From Hofstenia miamia (taxonomy: Eukaryota > Xenacoelomorpha > Acoela): DNA of 64,000 nt. The DNA lies in contig SCFE01000077.1 of NCBI GenBank assembly GCA_004352715.1, positions 1,329,318 through 1,393,317 of the forward strand, given 5' to 3'. Shown one piece after another: positions 10,341 through 22,740 of the stretch (positions are counted from its first letter, which is position 1; each line of letters starts with the position of its first letter). The position numbers and the translations under genes were made by a program. Below the pieces are notes generated by a model that saw only the letters and a list, made by a program, of their open reading frames with translations, searched no databases and was not told the origin of the DNA.

Positions 10341-11340
10341 NNNNNNNNNNNNNNNNNNNNNNNNNNNNNNNNNNNNNNNNNNNNNNNNNNNNNNNNNNNN
10401 NNNNNNNNNNNNNNNNNNNNNNNNNNNNNNNNNNNNNNNNNNNNNNNNNNNNNNNNNNNNNNNNNNNNNNNNNNNNNNNNNNNNNNNNNNNNNNNNNNNN
10501 NNNNNNNNNNNNNNNNNNNNNNNNNNNNNNNNNNNNNNNNNNNNNNNNNNNNNNNNNNNNNNNNNNNNNNNNNNNNNNNNNNNNNNNNNNNNNNNNNNNN
10601 NNNNNNNNNNNNNNNNNNNNNNNNNNNNNNNNNNNNNNNNNNNNNNNNNNNNNNNNNNNNNNNNNNNNNNNNNNNNNNNNNNNNNNNNNNNNNNNNNNNN
10701 NNNNNNNNNNNNNNNNNNNNNNNNNNNNNNNNNNNNNNNNNNNNNNNNNNNNNNNNNNNNNNNNNNNNNNNNNNNNNNNNNNNNNNNNNNNNNNNNNNNN
10801 NNNNNNNNNNNNNNNNNNNNNNNNNNNNNNNNNNNNNNNNNNNNNNNNNNNNNNNNNNNNNNNNNNNNNNNNNNNNNNNNNNNNNNNNNNNNNNNNNNNN
10901 NNNNNNNNNNNNNNNNNNNNNNNNNNNNNNNNNNNNNNNNNNNNNNNNNNNNNNNNNNNNNNNNNNNNNNNNNNNNNNNNNNNNNNNNNNNNNNNNNNNN
11001 NNNNNNNNNNNNNNNNNNNNNNNNNNNNNNNNNNNNNNNNNNNNNNNNNNNNNNNNNNNNNNNNNNNNNNNNNNNNNNNNNNNNNNNNNNNNNNNNNNNN
11101 NNNNNNNNNNNNNNNNNNNNNNNNNNNNNNNNNNNNNNNNNNNNNNNNNNNNNNNNNNNNNNNNNNNNNNNNNNNNNNNNNNNNNNNNNNNNNNNNNNNN
11201 NNNNNNNNNNNNNNNNNNNNNNNNNNNNNNNNNNNNNNNNNNNNNNNNNNNNNNNNNNNNNNNNNNNNNNNNNNNNNNNNNNNNNNNNNNNNNNNNNNNN
11301 NNNNNNNNNNNNNNNNNNNNNNNNNNNNNNNNNNNNNNNN
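10341..11340. other. assembly gap (1000 N)
   Basis: Exactly 1000 N, probably a placeholder of unknown size. Missing downstream DNALI1 exons could lie here. Confidence 0.99.
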
Positions 11341-11507
11341 CATAATATGAAGTCATATTGACTCGACTTGTATAATTGATACACCCACATTAGAATCAAA
11401 TTTTACTAAATATAAAAATATATTATGCATATCTGCTACAACTATGCATGCAGGTTGATTATAGGCAAAATAGATTCTACAGATTCCCTTTTGATGTTCA
11501 GAAGAAC

Positions 11508-11775
11508 CAGACTTGTCAACGAGCCCAGCCCAGCCGAGCTTTAGGACTGCATTGCATATACAACCAGCCCAAAACGAGACTTTTTTGAGATAAGCAAATT
11601 TTAAAACGTTTATTAAATATTACGAAGAGCTATGCAATAAATTATGAGAGCAAAAATTTTAAAAAAATATCGAGCTAAAGAAGCCTTATTGAATGGCTCT
11701 GTGTGGCGAGATGAGCCGAAAATACTCAAAAGTAAACGAGGTGAGTTAAAAATTTTTGGCTCGTTGACAAGTCTG
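11508..11775 (+). mobile_element. hAT-like MITE, family A, copy 1
   Basis: 268 bp with perfect 18-bp terminal inverted repeats CAGACTTGTCAACGAGCC. The perfect 8-bp target duplication AGAAGAAC lies at 11500-11507 and 11776-11783. CAG ends and an 8-bp duplication indicate a hAT transposase supplied in trans. The interior (CCAAAACGAGAC, GAAGAGCTATG, CGAGCTAAA) aligns with the second copy at 53963-54322. No coding capacity. Confidence 0.9.
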
Positions 11776-11783
11776 AGAAGAAC

Positions 11784-12585
11784 TGATGTTTCTTACGTAG
11801 GCATCAAAAAGTCTCATAGTTCCTATGTGAACATGAACACCGCTTCTTTTGTTCGAATTTGAAAAACGGAGTTTTTGTAGTTCTAGCAATACAGAGCTAC
11901 TATCGAGATGGTTTCCTTCATTACCATTTATTGTCCATGTACTATCCAGATTAAAGGTTTCAGCAAAAAATATCAATTTCCTGTTTTTTTATACTTAATG
12001 AAATTTTTAATTCCCATATTCCATGTGATGACATGTTTAGATAAAAAGTCAATTAGTCAAAGACATTACATATTATGTTGAGATCAATGCATATTCATGG
12101 TTCTTTCCTTATTTCGAAGATGAACACTGACCACTGGTGAGCTTAATTAGGAATACTTAAAATTCCCTTCACATTACTAACTAGCATTTTGTGATGGTTA
12201 TGCACTTTTCTGAAGTCAAAGTGATTAATCTACATATAACTACCTTTGAATTCTAGCAGTTATGTAAATATTACCGACGTACATCAATATTTGCCTTCCT
12301 ACATATGGAAATATCAAAACTTAAACTTCAATGTTCTTGCAATTTCTTCCAAATTCAAATCTCATTCTCTTGTTTTGCTTTTTAAAATAGAACATTTCAA
12401 CAACTTGGTGGAAACTTGCATTAAAAATGAAATAGCTTGATATTTTAAGTTTGAATCACTTTCATTAAAGAACCATGAATTTAATGTTTTTGTAAGGTTA
12501 GGGATACTTTAAAGTATGCTAGAAATAGTCACATTAATTATGCTTAAGATGCCAAAATCTAAAAACCAAAAATATTGCCACTCAC
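11784..12585. other. probable intron/intergenic sequence downstream of the DNALI1 exon
   Basis: No second DNALI1 exon (expected to begin with CAERGLLLLRVRDE-like sequence) could be found here on the minus strand. Nothing else is recognised. Confidence 0.4.
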
Positions 12586-12991
12586 CAATTACAATCTGTC
12601 GAATGAGCTCATCCAATAGCTCTCCATAAATTTCACGGCGAATGTAACAGATCCCAATGCTTTTTGCTTGCCGCAGTCTCAGCTGTTCGCTAAATCGGTT
12701 TGTCAGCCTTGCAACATCCTCTCTCGTACTTTTGTTTTTTGATATTGTCTGAATCCAAAGCTCGCCGTCTTTTGTCCATTGTCTTGGTGGAGCAATCTTG
12801 TTTAAAATATAGCTTATTTGCGTACTTGTGTTATCGTCATTTATATCTGTTTTGTTCAAAAACTTGTGCATCAGCGTTACATTTTCATTGTTGATTTTCT
12901 TGAGGAGAATACCAGTTGGACCAACTTTTGTCTCAACTTTGCTTAAACGATAAGGTTCTTCATATAGCACCAAGCACTTAGCACTAGCCAT
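12586..12991 (-). CDS. DNALI1: axonemal dynein light chain p28 homolog, first coding exon (partial gene)
   Basis: ATG at 12991 opens a frame of 135 codons plus one base, up to a strong donor G|GTGAGT (intron starts at 12585). It matches the N-terminal half of DNALI1/p28, the light chain of inner-arm axonemal dyneins that drive cilia and flagella. Residues 3-16 (SAKCLVLYEEPYRL) parallel the SLLKYDTPVLVSR start of the human protein. Residues 62-82 (ILNKIAPPRQWTKDGELWIQ) parallel ILPPREW. Residues 108-131 carry QAKSIGICYIRREIYGELLDELIRQ, matching QARETGICPVRRELYSQCFDELIR. The coiled-coil C-terminal half is missing: later exons must lie at lower coordinates, perhaps in the gap at 10341-11340, or off the scaffold. 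The continuation of the open frame past 12585 is intron. The promoter side is cut by a 1000-N gap from 13003. The human comparison is from memory of the family. Confidence 0.88.
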
Positions 12992-13002
12992 TTTAATTTC
13001 CC

Positions 13003-14002
13003 NNNNNNNNNNNNNNNNNNNNNNNNNNNNNNNNNNNNNNNNNNNNNNNNNNNNNNNNNNNNNNNNNNNNNNNNNNNNNNNNNNNNNNNNNNNNNNNNNN
13101 NNNNNNNNNNNNNNNNNNNNNNNNNNNNNNNNNNNNNNNNNNNNNNNNNNNNNNNNNNNNNNNNNNNNNNNNNNNNNNNNNNNNNNNNNNNNNNNNNNNN
13201 NNNNNNNNNNNNNNNNNNNNNNNNNNNNNNNNNNNNNNNNNNNNNNNNNNNNNNNNNNNNNNNNNNNNNNNNNNNNNNNNNNNNNNNNNNNNNNNNNNNN
13301 NNNNNNNNNNNNNNNNNNNNNNNNNNNNNNNNNNNNNNNNNNNNNNNNNNNNNNNNNNNNNNNNNNNNNNNNNNNNNNNNNNNNNNNNNNNNNNNNNNNN
13401 NNNNNNNNNNNNNNNNNNNNNNNNNNNNNNNNNNNNNNNNNNNNNNNNNNNNNNNNNNNNNNNNNNNNNNNNNNNNNNNNNNNNNNNNNNNNNNNNNNNN
13501 NNNNNNNNNNNNNNNNNNNNNNNNNNNNNNNNNNNNNNNNNNNNNNNNNNNNNNNNNNNNNNNNNNNNNNNNNNNNNNNNNNNNNNNNNNNNNNNNNNNN
13601 NNNNNNNNNNNNNNNNNNNNNNNNNNNNNNNNNNNNNNNNNNNNNNNNNNNNNNNNNNNNNNNNNNNNNNNNNNNNNNNNNNNNNNNNNNNNNNNNNNNN
13701 NNNNNNNNNNNNNNNNNNNNNNNNNNNNNNNNNNNNNNNNNNNNNNNNNNNNNNNNNNNNNNNNNNNNNNNNNNNNNNNNNNNNNNNNNNNNNNNNNNNN
13801 NNNNNNNNNNNNNNNNNNNNNNNNNNNNNNNNNNNNNNNNNNNNNNNNNNNNNNNNNNNNNNNNNNNNNNNNNNNNNNNNNNNNNNNNNNNNNNNNNNNN
13901 NNNNNNNNNNNNNNNNNNNNNNNNNNNNNNNNNNNNNNNNNNNNNNNNNNNNNNNNNNNNNNNNNNNNNNNNNNNNNNNNNNNNNNNNNNNNNNNNNNNN
14001 NN
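13003..14002. other. assembly gap (1000 N)
   Basis: Placeholder gap 11 bp upstream of the DNALI1 start codon. A (TA)n run follows at about 14010-14040. Confidence 0.99.
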
Positions 14003-14007
14003 TTTCT

Positions 14008-14042
<35 letters not shown>

Positions 14043-15420
14043 TAGATTTCAAAGCATTTAAAAACATTCTCAACCTGTGTCAGCTTGTCAAAATTATTAG
14101 TGCCTTTTTAAAAATCTGTTGTTTTTCAATGATTTCCTTATACACATTGGTATTATCATTTTGTACATAACAAATTGTACTAATTTTGGCATAAGCAATT
14201 GAAGTAAGCAAACTGCTATTTTTATGTATGTATCTTCATAACTTGGATTAGGTTTATAAGGTTTGAGTTCTTTCTCCATGCATTTAAAGAGCACTAAATG
14301 TAATTGTATTTTAGACTAAAAATTATAATATCTTAATCAATATATAGATATCCTGGATTAAAAAATGAATGCTCCCATTTGTTAATATGTATCAATTCAT
14401 TTAGCTCTACAGAAATCTGTGCACAGTTGGTAAATACAATCAATGCTGTATCAAATGTTGTACAGTGTACACTGAATCAATTTAAACTGGTAAGTGCATT
14501 TCAGATGTACGTCCAAGGTGTTTGTTAGAGGCGCTGTAGATTCATCAAGATTCAATCATGCAGTACCTCAACAGCAATCAAACATCATTAAAACACCATG
14601 GCGTAGGTTGCCTTAGTAGTCATTGTTGCTAAGATGACAAGCATATCAGCATTCTGAATGAAAAACCCAACATGTTTTAAAAAACAATAAATTTTCAAAT
14701 TCAGATTCTGAAAACTGGCAAAAATGTATTCACAATATTATTGATTTATAGAATATTTCAAAATTTTTGATTTTTTCTAACAAATTTTTAAGAATTTCTG
14801 AAATTGTGAAAATTATTTCGCATTAATTGTACAGATTTTGTTGTCCAAAAGAAGAACCCATTTCATATAAAAACCTAGTAATATTGGAAATTCCTCATCT
14901 TCTTTATTTTAATTTTTTGTTTTACATGGTAAAAGTTTCGTTCCTAAACCTATAAAAATGTAACTTCATTCCTACATAGACCGTTTATAATCAGCTAAGA
15001 TGATTCAGTTCTCAAATTACTGATTTTCTAAGAATCACCAGTTTCAAAATTATTGATATGATGCCCCCATTTCTAGATCTCCTTTTCTATTCTCGAGTAA
15101 TTTGACATTGTAATTACTAAATGTTACAGAAAAAATTAATGCTAAAGATTGAGCAATCACCAATACAAATTATAAGTAACTCAGTAAAATTAATAATTGT
15201 TAATGTTTTATTCTCTCCCAGATTTTTCAAAGTCATTGAGTGCTGAGGAAACTGTTCGATTACAGATCTTGATACCGGTCCCACGCGATTGATGGCGGTA
15301 CTGGGAATAAAATGATAGCAGCCTTAAATTGAAGCAATTAGATATACAATGTATATATATATACATTTTGCCTGAATACGCAACGCGTGTACCTTGCAAA
15401 ATCCATGAAATAATAATGTA
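14003..15420. other. non-coding stretch
   Basis: Contains (TA)n at about 14010-14040 and a shorter TA run at about 15352-15364. No gene, RNA or element recognised. Confidence 0.45.
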
Positions 15421-15690
15421 TATAGTTTTTTTAATAATTTTTTCAGCTTCCAGCATACATGACTAATCCTAGAAATGCGTCGACCAGTCGGTCGTGTCGG
15501 GTCAAAAATTAGCTAGTACTTAAACTTCTTGAGGGCTAGGCCAGTAAGTACATTAATTGAATCAAGTTTTATCTCAGAATATGTTTTCCGGTAAAATCCT
15601 GTAACGAGTTAAATTTACCGGATACCGCATATCCGGATCCGGTTGGGAAATTGCCGATTTTACCAGATACCGGATTCCAGCACATCCCTA
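15421..15690 (+). repeat. large inverted repeat, left arm
   Basis: About 270 bp whose reverse complement recurs at 17572-18278. Landmarks in order: TTTTTTCAGC, CAGCATACATG, TCCTAGAAATGCGTCGACCA, GGTCAAAAATTAGCTAG, ATCAAGTTTTATC, CCGGATACCGCATATCCGGA, CAGCACATCCCTA. The palindromic CCGG/GGATCC motifs and TAGGGATGTGCTG end are typical of hAT-like non-autonomous elements. Confidence 0.8.
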
Positions 15691-17571
15691 TAGTCAATCA
15701 CATTTATCAAACTGAAATCAAGTTTTCATTGATCCTTGATACAATTAAATTCATTTGATTGAAATTTTAGATTAATAACCATTTAAAATTTCTTTATTAG
15801 CTACCTCCTAAAACAAATTTTTGTTATATCAAATACCTTTTTACTTAATAAAAAAGGAAAATAAACATTTGTTATAACCATAACAATTTCCCTTAAAAAA
15901 TTACCAAAAACACAAATTACTTCTTGGAATTCCCTCTGAATACCTGACAGACATTTCAATACTAATTTTTGGGTACACTAAAATTTGAATGTGTTTCTGT
16001 CGTCAGAAAAATGCTGATGTATAACTCCGAGTTTTTCATTAGCATGTGTGGTTGTCTCGGTTTGTTCAAACATCACACAATCTGAATCAAGTAATTCATT
16101 AAAGCTTATAATGATAAATGATATTATTATTATTTTTGGAAACAATATATGAAGTGTTCAGTCGTTATCAAGTGAGTGAACCCAAACGACAGTCTTTAAC
16201 ATATTGAAAAAATATACCCTAAAAATGCATTTCGCTACTTAATTTTTAAATTTTTTTAATTTTTTGCTAACAATTTTTTGAATTAACAAATGAAAATTTA
16301 TTCTAAAAACCAGATGCGAGAATTCCACTATGCCCCCACTTGCAAACATCACTGAGAGTGTTCATGGCTTTTACAGCTCACACAATCCCATCACTTGCGT
16401 AAGTGTGAAGAAAAGCCTTTTCTTAGTAAGGATCCCCAGAACTCAATTTTCTAAATTTTTTTCTTCGTATTTCGAAATATTTAGAATTTCTTTGACAATA
16501 TCTTCCTACAGGTACTCCAGATTTTTCAAAGGGAATTCTGTAGAAAAATGGAAGTTGAACTTTTGAAAATTTTTGAAGTTTCCACTTATGGTCTTTCTCT
16601 GTTAACAAATATGATAATAAATTATTATAGGGTCATCTCTGCTTAAACTGCATGTAAGTGAATGCTTAAATATAAAACGAATAATAATTTAATAATGTGT
16701 AAATATAATCCAAAAAATTAATATATCAACAGGTTTAGTTTTATACGAGATACATAAATCAATTAAAGCCCTTCTAGATTTTTTCCAACAGCAGTGACTT
16801 CAGTTTTACATAAAGATTCTGTTTGTAGCAATCTTAGAAATATTCAAGGTTTTGAAATGTATTTTCTACATTGGCATCCTTAACTATAGTCTTGTTATAG
16901 TATAAAGTATTAACTAAAGCTGCTTATTTAATGTAAACAGGATGGAGTAACTAGGTTTGTGCAAAGTCAAATTTTATTTTATTTTTTTGAATTATTTACA
17001 TAAAAATGTTAAAATTTACAATAATTATAATAATAAAAAATTACTCAATTGTGTAATCATTTGCTTTACAATAAACTAAAAATATAAAAAAAGTTAAAAA
17101 TAGATTAAAATTTATCGACATCACAAAAAATATGAAATCTTGCTGATCCGGCTATTGAGTTTTGAATAATTCACTGTAATTTATGCACATTGAGGAAATC
17201 TCGATTGGGAAAAGTCTTGAATATAATTTTAGAATGGTTTTTAGGGATGAAAGAGCGGAAATCATTTTGGAAGTCATTATTTGTGGTGCTTCTGAGAATA
17301 TTAAAGTAGTATTGAATCTATTTGATTCAGTTGAAAGAGTATTGACTATTAATTTGTTTTCATTGCCCCAGAGTCGGATCTAGAAATTTCTGATGGGCGT
17401 ACAGAGGCTCTTAAACTTGAATTTTTCATAATATTCTCATTCTAGATTTGATTAAGTTTTGAATTCTCATACATTTCTCTACATGTTATGATTAAAATTT
17501 GAATGTTTTTGCTGATGTTCTAGTTCGGAGTTTCTACGATTGTGTTTTAATTTATATTTATATATAGATAC
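15691..17571. other. spacer between the inverted-repeat arms, non-coding
   Basis: About 1.9 kb of AT-rich DNA with no transposase-like sequence. Short open frames near 16330-16566 and 17183-17383 have no recognisable features. Confidence 0.45.
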
Positions 17572-18278
17572 TAGGGATGTGCTGAAACCGCAATTACACA
17601 ACCGGATCCGATATCCGGTATCCTGTAAAATTTAACTTGTTTACCAGATTTTACCAGATATTATATTCTGCGATAAAACTTGATTTATAAATGGAATTTT
17701 CAAGGAAAAAGCTATATTTTTCCATGACATGGTAGTTGTCATGCACCAAAACAACTTTTTCTGACATATCAGGACGTACTCTATATATTATTTATTTATT
17801 TTCATCCGCATTAGGTTGATGTTAATTGAGAAATCAAGTTGTTCTTCATTAACAGTTAGGGCAAACAAAAGTCATAAAAGTGATATTTTTTTCTATTGGT
17901 GTATTTTGCAGTTTGCTTAAATTTAGATGGTTTTCAGACATGGGGGCAGTCAAATACGAAGTTATAAGCTCATAATATGTCATATTTTTGTTTTTGAAAA
18001 ATACGAAAATATTTGTGGTTCAATGCCATAAAAGTCATATTTTGGCATAGTTTCATTAAATTTAGAAAAAATCTCTAAAAATTAATGCTGGATTGTGACT
18101 GCTTTAAATCATTTGAACTAAAATATATATTTATTCAATTTCAATAAATTTACTTCCTGGCCCAACCCCCGAGAGGTTTAATTGCTAGCCAGCTGTTGAC
18201 CCGACCGACCCACTGGTCGACGCGTTTCTAGGACTGACCATGTATGCTGCCAACTGAAAAAATATTAAAGGAACTATA
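17572..18278 (-). repeat. large inverted repeat, right arm, with about 440 bp of extra sequence
   Basis: Begins TAGGGATGTGCTG and ends GCTGCCAACTGAAAAAATATT...AACTATA, mirroring 15421-15690. About 440 bp (roughly 17695-18135) has no counterpart in the left arm. It is either an insertion here or a deletion there. No ORF. Confidence 0.75.
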
Positions 18279-18282
18279 TGAC

Positions 18283-18716
18283 CAGAGATGATCCTATAGT
18301 CGTTTATTATAGAAAAATCTATCATTGGCATGATTATGTTAAACTATTATAGACTTTAATTTTATAATCAAGATCTTTTTAAAATTTAATTTAGAAATCG
18401 CACTGCACAATTAATCGAGTTTTTAAAGTATCGGGGAGAATTCTAGATCTTCTCGACATTGACAGAAAGCCCGCTTTCAAAAAAACGCTTTCTGCAACTG
18501 CCGAGGAAGGCAGAATTCCCAAAATAAATTGAGAAACTCCAGTGAGAAATGTACATGTATGTTAAATGAATTCTATAAATTAAAGACTATAATCGTGAAT
18601 ATAGCTTTCTATAATAATAAATCTATAATAGAATTATTGTTTCATTATAGATTTGTATATAGTAATTCTATTTCTATAATAGTCTATAATAGCATTTTTA
18701 TCTATGGTCATCTCTG
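18283..18716. mobile_element. probable hAT-like MITE
   Basis: 434 bp with inverted ends CAGAGATGATCCTATAG and (reverse complement of the right end) CAGAGATGACCATAGA. It is internally rich in CTATAATAG-type repeats. I could not find a clear 8-bp duplication. It sits within 5 bp of the right inverted-repeat arm. Confidence 0.5.
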
Positions 18717-20479
18717 ATATTAGTTACCACTAAGTTAAACTATATAATTATATTTTTACTATATCGATTGACTGTTATACTTCAAAATTATTTATTGCTT
18801 AACAATGTGCGTGAAACTACTATCTTAGTTAATTTCCAAGGTCACAAGAACATGGCCAAGCCCAGCCCAGTAACTATGTTACGTAAGATTCAAATATTAA
18901 GCCCAAATGCTTCATGAAAATTTTGTATAGTTAAAAATGAGCAAAATCACAGGAAATCATAAATTTATTCGAAAATGCACTCCAAACATTTCCAAGATGT
19001 CTTACTACTGTAACAATCAATGATATAGATATAAAATACGTTTGAATGTTCTCAATGCCAAATAAAACTCTAGCTTAATGCACAGAACTTAAGTAGGTGA
19101 AAGTAATAATGAAATAGCAATTACTAATAATTAAGCAAAAAGGAAATTTTCAGAAATTGAATTGAATGGCCAGAAAAGCACCAAATCAAATGCTACAATA
19201 TTTTCAATACTCTGAATAGATTGTGAGCATATCAATTTTTTTAGTGAAAACTCTTCCTGTCTCCATTTTTTAATTTGATTCAGTTAATAATCCTGAATTT
19301 TTAACAGATTTCACCAAAATCGTGACAAAAAATATTTATCACTTTCAAAATTGAGTGATATAGCAAGACAAAATTCGAGTAAAATTTTCCATTTCAAACA
19401 TGGTTAACTACCTCGATTTTTATGGGAAGAGATCTTCTTACATTTCATGAGTGATTTTTTTATTCCATTCCATTATCCCATTCTGTTGTTTCAATGATCT
19501 TGTAATGTTGCCCCCATTTGATGGCAAAGTCCAATACAAACCTATTTCAATTTCTTCAGGCTTCTGCAACGTGAATCGTCACCCAATTCTTGATCCTGTT
19601 TGTTTCTGCTAGTATATGGGATGCCATTGGACATGTGCATTTAAAATTTCTTTCATAACTCACCAATTGTAAATTGTATAACTACTGGAAAATCCGTTAC
19701 AATATCTTACATAGTAATGCAATTACCAAGAAAATTCTCAAATCAAATTTTTTAAATTCCTTAAAACTATTGGCTATTCAAAAATTATCAAATTTTTTAT
19801 TTTATACTTTTAGTCGCTTCAAGCAAATACATCTATTTTTAATTGGTAAGCACAGGTGGTAGGAATCATGATCAAGTGGGCACGAATTAAGTTGAAGCGG
19901 TTTTTGCCAGTGGCTGAAAACAGCTATTGGCTCTTTTTGAGATATGGCGCATCCAATCAGAATTGAGTAGGAGAGAGCGGGGCTTGTTGGATCACCGCCA
20001 CTTTTTGTGTAATCTAATAAAAATAATTAAAATTCAAGTGAGCCAACGTGGGACCCGGTCGTGGATCTGGTCCTGCAGGAACTGGGATCAGATATGAGAA
20101 CCAAAATTATTACATCGAGATCAGATACCTTTTAATAAATAAAAATAAATAGTATTTACATAACTATCAAGAACTCTTACCCTAGTACCGGTATATTATA
20201 CATTAAGCATTCCAATTACTAAAAACAATGCACTTAATATTAATTTCACCAGTTGCTTTGATGTGTTAAGCTTCAGTCACATATATTAGTTGGCTACATT
20301 TCGTTGCATTGAATATTTTTGTTATTAATGAAAAAAATTCCAACTTTATATGTGATAGAAAAATTAAAGACGCTAATGACGACTGTAGAATTTACTAAAC
20401 GAATAACTAAACATTACAGGATCCTCACATCTCTACAGTGTACCTCATTGATTTAAAACGTTATATTTCATAATTTTTG
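18717..20479. other. non-coding stretch
   Basis: No gene. A small GC-richer patch at about 20045-20110 (GGGACCCGGTCGTGGATC, CCTGCAGGAACTGGGATC) resembles the palindrome-rich hAT-like fragments elsewhere in the window. Confidence 0.4.
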
Positions 20480-20915
20480 TTTGATTCAACAAAAGCAGCC
20501 GCTCGACTATTTTTGAAACAAAATCTTCAAAAAATTTAACTCAAAGTTTTTATGCCACTGATAGTTTTCCGTACAATGAGCGGCCATATCACACAATTTA
20601 CATTCTTATAAAAGGCACAGGGAGGCTTAATAATACTGCACTACGATTGACATCACCCTTTGCTGTTGTTAGGGAGAATTTCAAAATGCATTTAATGACT
20701 TAGCAACATCCTGTTGGAACACCTTTTCCAACATGCCTCTTAGCAACAATTTACTATATTTTTTGTTTTTTAATTAAGTTTGCTTGAATAGTTCGTAGCA
20801 CCATTTTCCACATTACCACCAAATTGGCAAAATGGGTGCAGCAATTTGCAAAGTGCGTCACAAAATTGGCATTATTTCAATCATTACAATTTTAAATTAT
20901 GCAGATTATATACCA
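20480..20915 (+). repeat. dispersed direct repeat, copy 1
   Basis: Shares blocks with 21615-21950: TTCAAAAAATTTAACTCAAA, CGATTGACATCACC, TGCTGTTGTT, and a closing block of about 95 bp starting ACCAAATTGGCAAAATGGGT and ending GCAGATTATAT that is almost identical. Confidence 0.75.
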
Positions 20916-21614
20916 ACTGTCTATTGTCATGTTAAGAAAGCTAAAAATACTCCAAGACATGAACCAAAGTGCTAACACTGACATCGGTCGAGCAATCGGA
21001 AAATATTCTCGATTGTATTTTGGAAATTGCAAGCATGCATTTTGGTCTGAAACCACACATATTACAATTTTGGTGCTGAAACTTGCACTGATGAACAATA
21101 TTCAAGATCCCCAGTCATGAAAATTTCAGGCATAGTAGGGACTAGTAAAGACTCTTTTACTTCTCTTCTTCAGGTAACCCTACACCTTCAATTCGATACA
21201 CGGAATCAACTAGTTTGGTCAGAGCCACCGGTTTCAACAAACCTTGTAATTGAGCGACGCATGTTTATTGACTCTAAGATCTACCATTGTGACGCACGGG
21301 AGTTACGACAACCCAGAAACCACGCAAGATAGCTGCAAACAAGGCATTATACAGTTGGGTGGTATTGTTTCAATGTGCTTCTTGCAATCTGTGCGTGCAC
21401 AAAGACTGCACCAACAAGGCTGCGCCATCTCACGTATGCACAACCTATAATTATTCGGATTAATACTATCGTCTGACTATTCAGATTTAGACATAAGGTT
21501 TACTTTCATTATTTTACACTAATAAAATGACTTTTTTGGGTGATTTTAGATAGTATTCCAACATACCCACCCGTCATGCATGTCGGAAAACAGAAGAAGT
21601 CAGCAATAAAGTCT

Positions 21615-21950
21615 TTTTTGCAACTGAGCTGACATATGGTATTTTGAAAAAAAACCTTCAAAAAATTTAACTCAAAGTTTTTCTGTGTCAAATGCCTTGC
21701 TTAGTTGCTGCCGGTAGACAAGAGGGCTTCAAGAAATTTAGGAGTGGCTCAGGTTCAGATTTTACACTGCGATTGACATCACCATGTGCTGTTGTTCCAT
21801 TTTAACACAAAATTGACAAAAATTCGCCACCAAATTGGCACAACGAGAACACCAAATTGGCAAAATGGGTACATCAATTTGGCAAAAGTGCGTCACAAAA
21901 TTGGCATTATTTCAATCATTACAATTTTAAATTATGCAGATTATATATTT
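21615..21950 (+). repeat. dispersed direct repeat, copy 2
   Basis: Same order of blocks as copy 1, about 1.05 kb downstream. It has additional short CACCAAATTGGCA duplications before the closing block. The intervening 0.7 kb carries no recognised protein. Confidence 0.75.
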
Positions 21951-22378
21951 ACTAATAGTTTTTTTTTGGTTTTGCATCCTTAGCCAGAATGTTTATTGTG
22001 AAAAAGTTCACAGTCACTCAGTCATTATTTATCTTAAAGATTGGTATGTAAAACTGATGATTATTAAGGCACTGTATGTTCAAGTGTGAGGAATAAACAT
22101 TATAATTGAGTTTAATATTCTCACATTTGACCAAATCAAAGATCTCATTATTTATCACATGCTCACTTTTCAAACTAAGGTTAAAATAAACAAATGAATG
22201 ATTGTTCAACTGTATGTGTTCAATAACAAAATCAAAACTTTTTAGATCATTCATCCAACTCACAATAAATCCCTAAAACAAAAGGTCCACCTTCTCATCA
22301 GAACCCCGGCTAACCTGTAAATGGAATCGAATTAGTTGCCTTCAATATCCACTGATTCACATGACGATAGACATTTCT

Positions 22379-22740
22379 TTAAAGTTCACGTGTGACTATC
22401 AATTGCGGGCTCACCAGCTTTTCTTCTCTGTATTTTGCCAACGTTTTCCCTTCTGAAGCAGCCGCTTCGAAATCATTGGCAGGGTTGGATCTTCGCAGTT
22501 CTGATTTAATGAATAACTTGATTACATTGAAACAACCTTCCACAGGGTTAAGTTCAGGGCTGTAAGCTGCGTCAAAGCATTTAATGACATGATTTTGTCG
22601 AACATTTATAAAGTTTGAGATATCTCTACGTGATTGCGCATTATCCATGTAAATTGTGGCATTTTGCTCTCCCAGTTGCACACTCAGCTCGGTGAAGAAA
22701 TCAACAAATGTGTCCCGGCAGCTTCCAACAACATTAGTTA
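22379..22740 (-). pseudogene. Tc1/IS630-type DDE transposase remnant (DD34E)
   Basis: The minus-strand open frame contains ATIYMDNAQSRRDI, then CFDAAYSPELNPVEGCFNVI. By hand count 34 residues lie between the Asp and the Glu, the DD34E signature of Tc1-type transposases. Only the C-terminal half is present. The open frame continues upstream to 22885 but that part looks like chance translation of AT-rich DNA. The relic ends about 190 bp before the stop codon of the TNFAIP8-family gene on the same strand. I considered whether it is a host exon, but found no domain reason for that. Confidence 0.7.
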
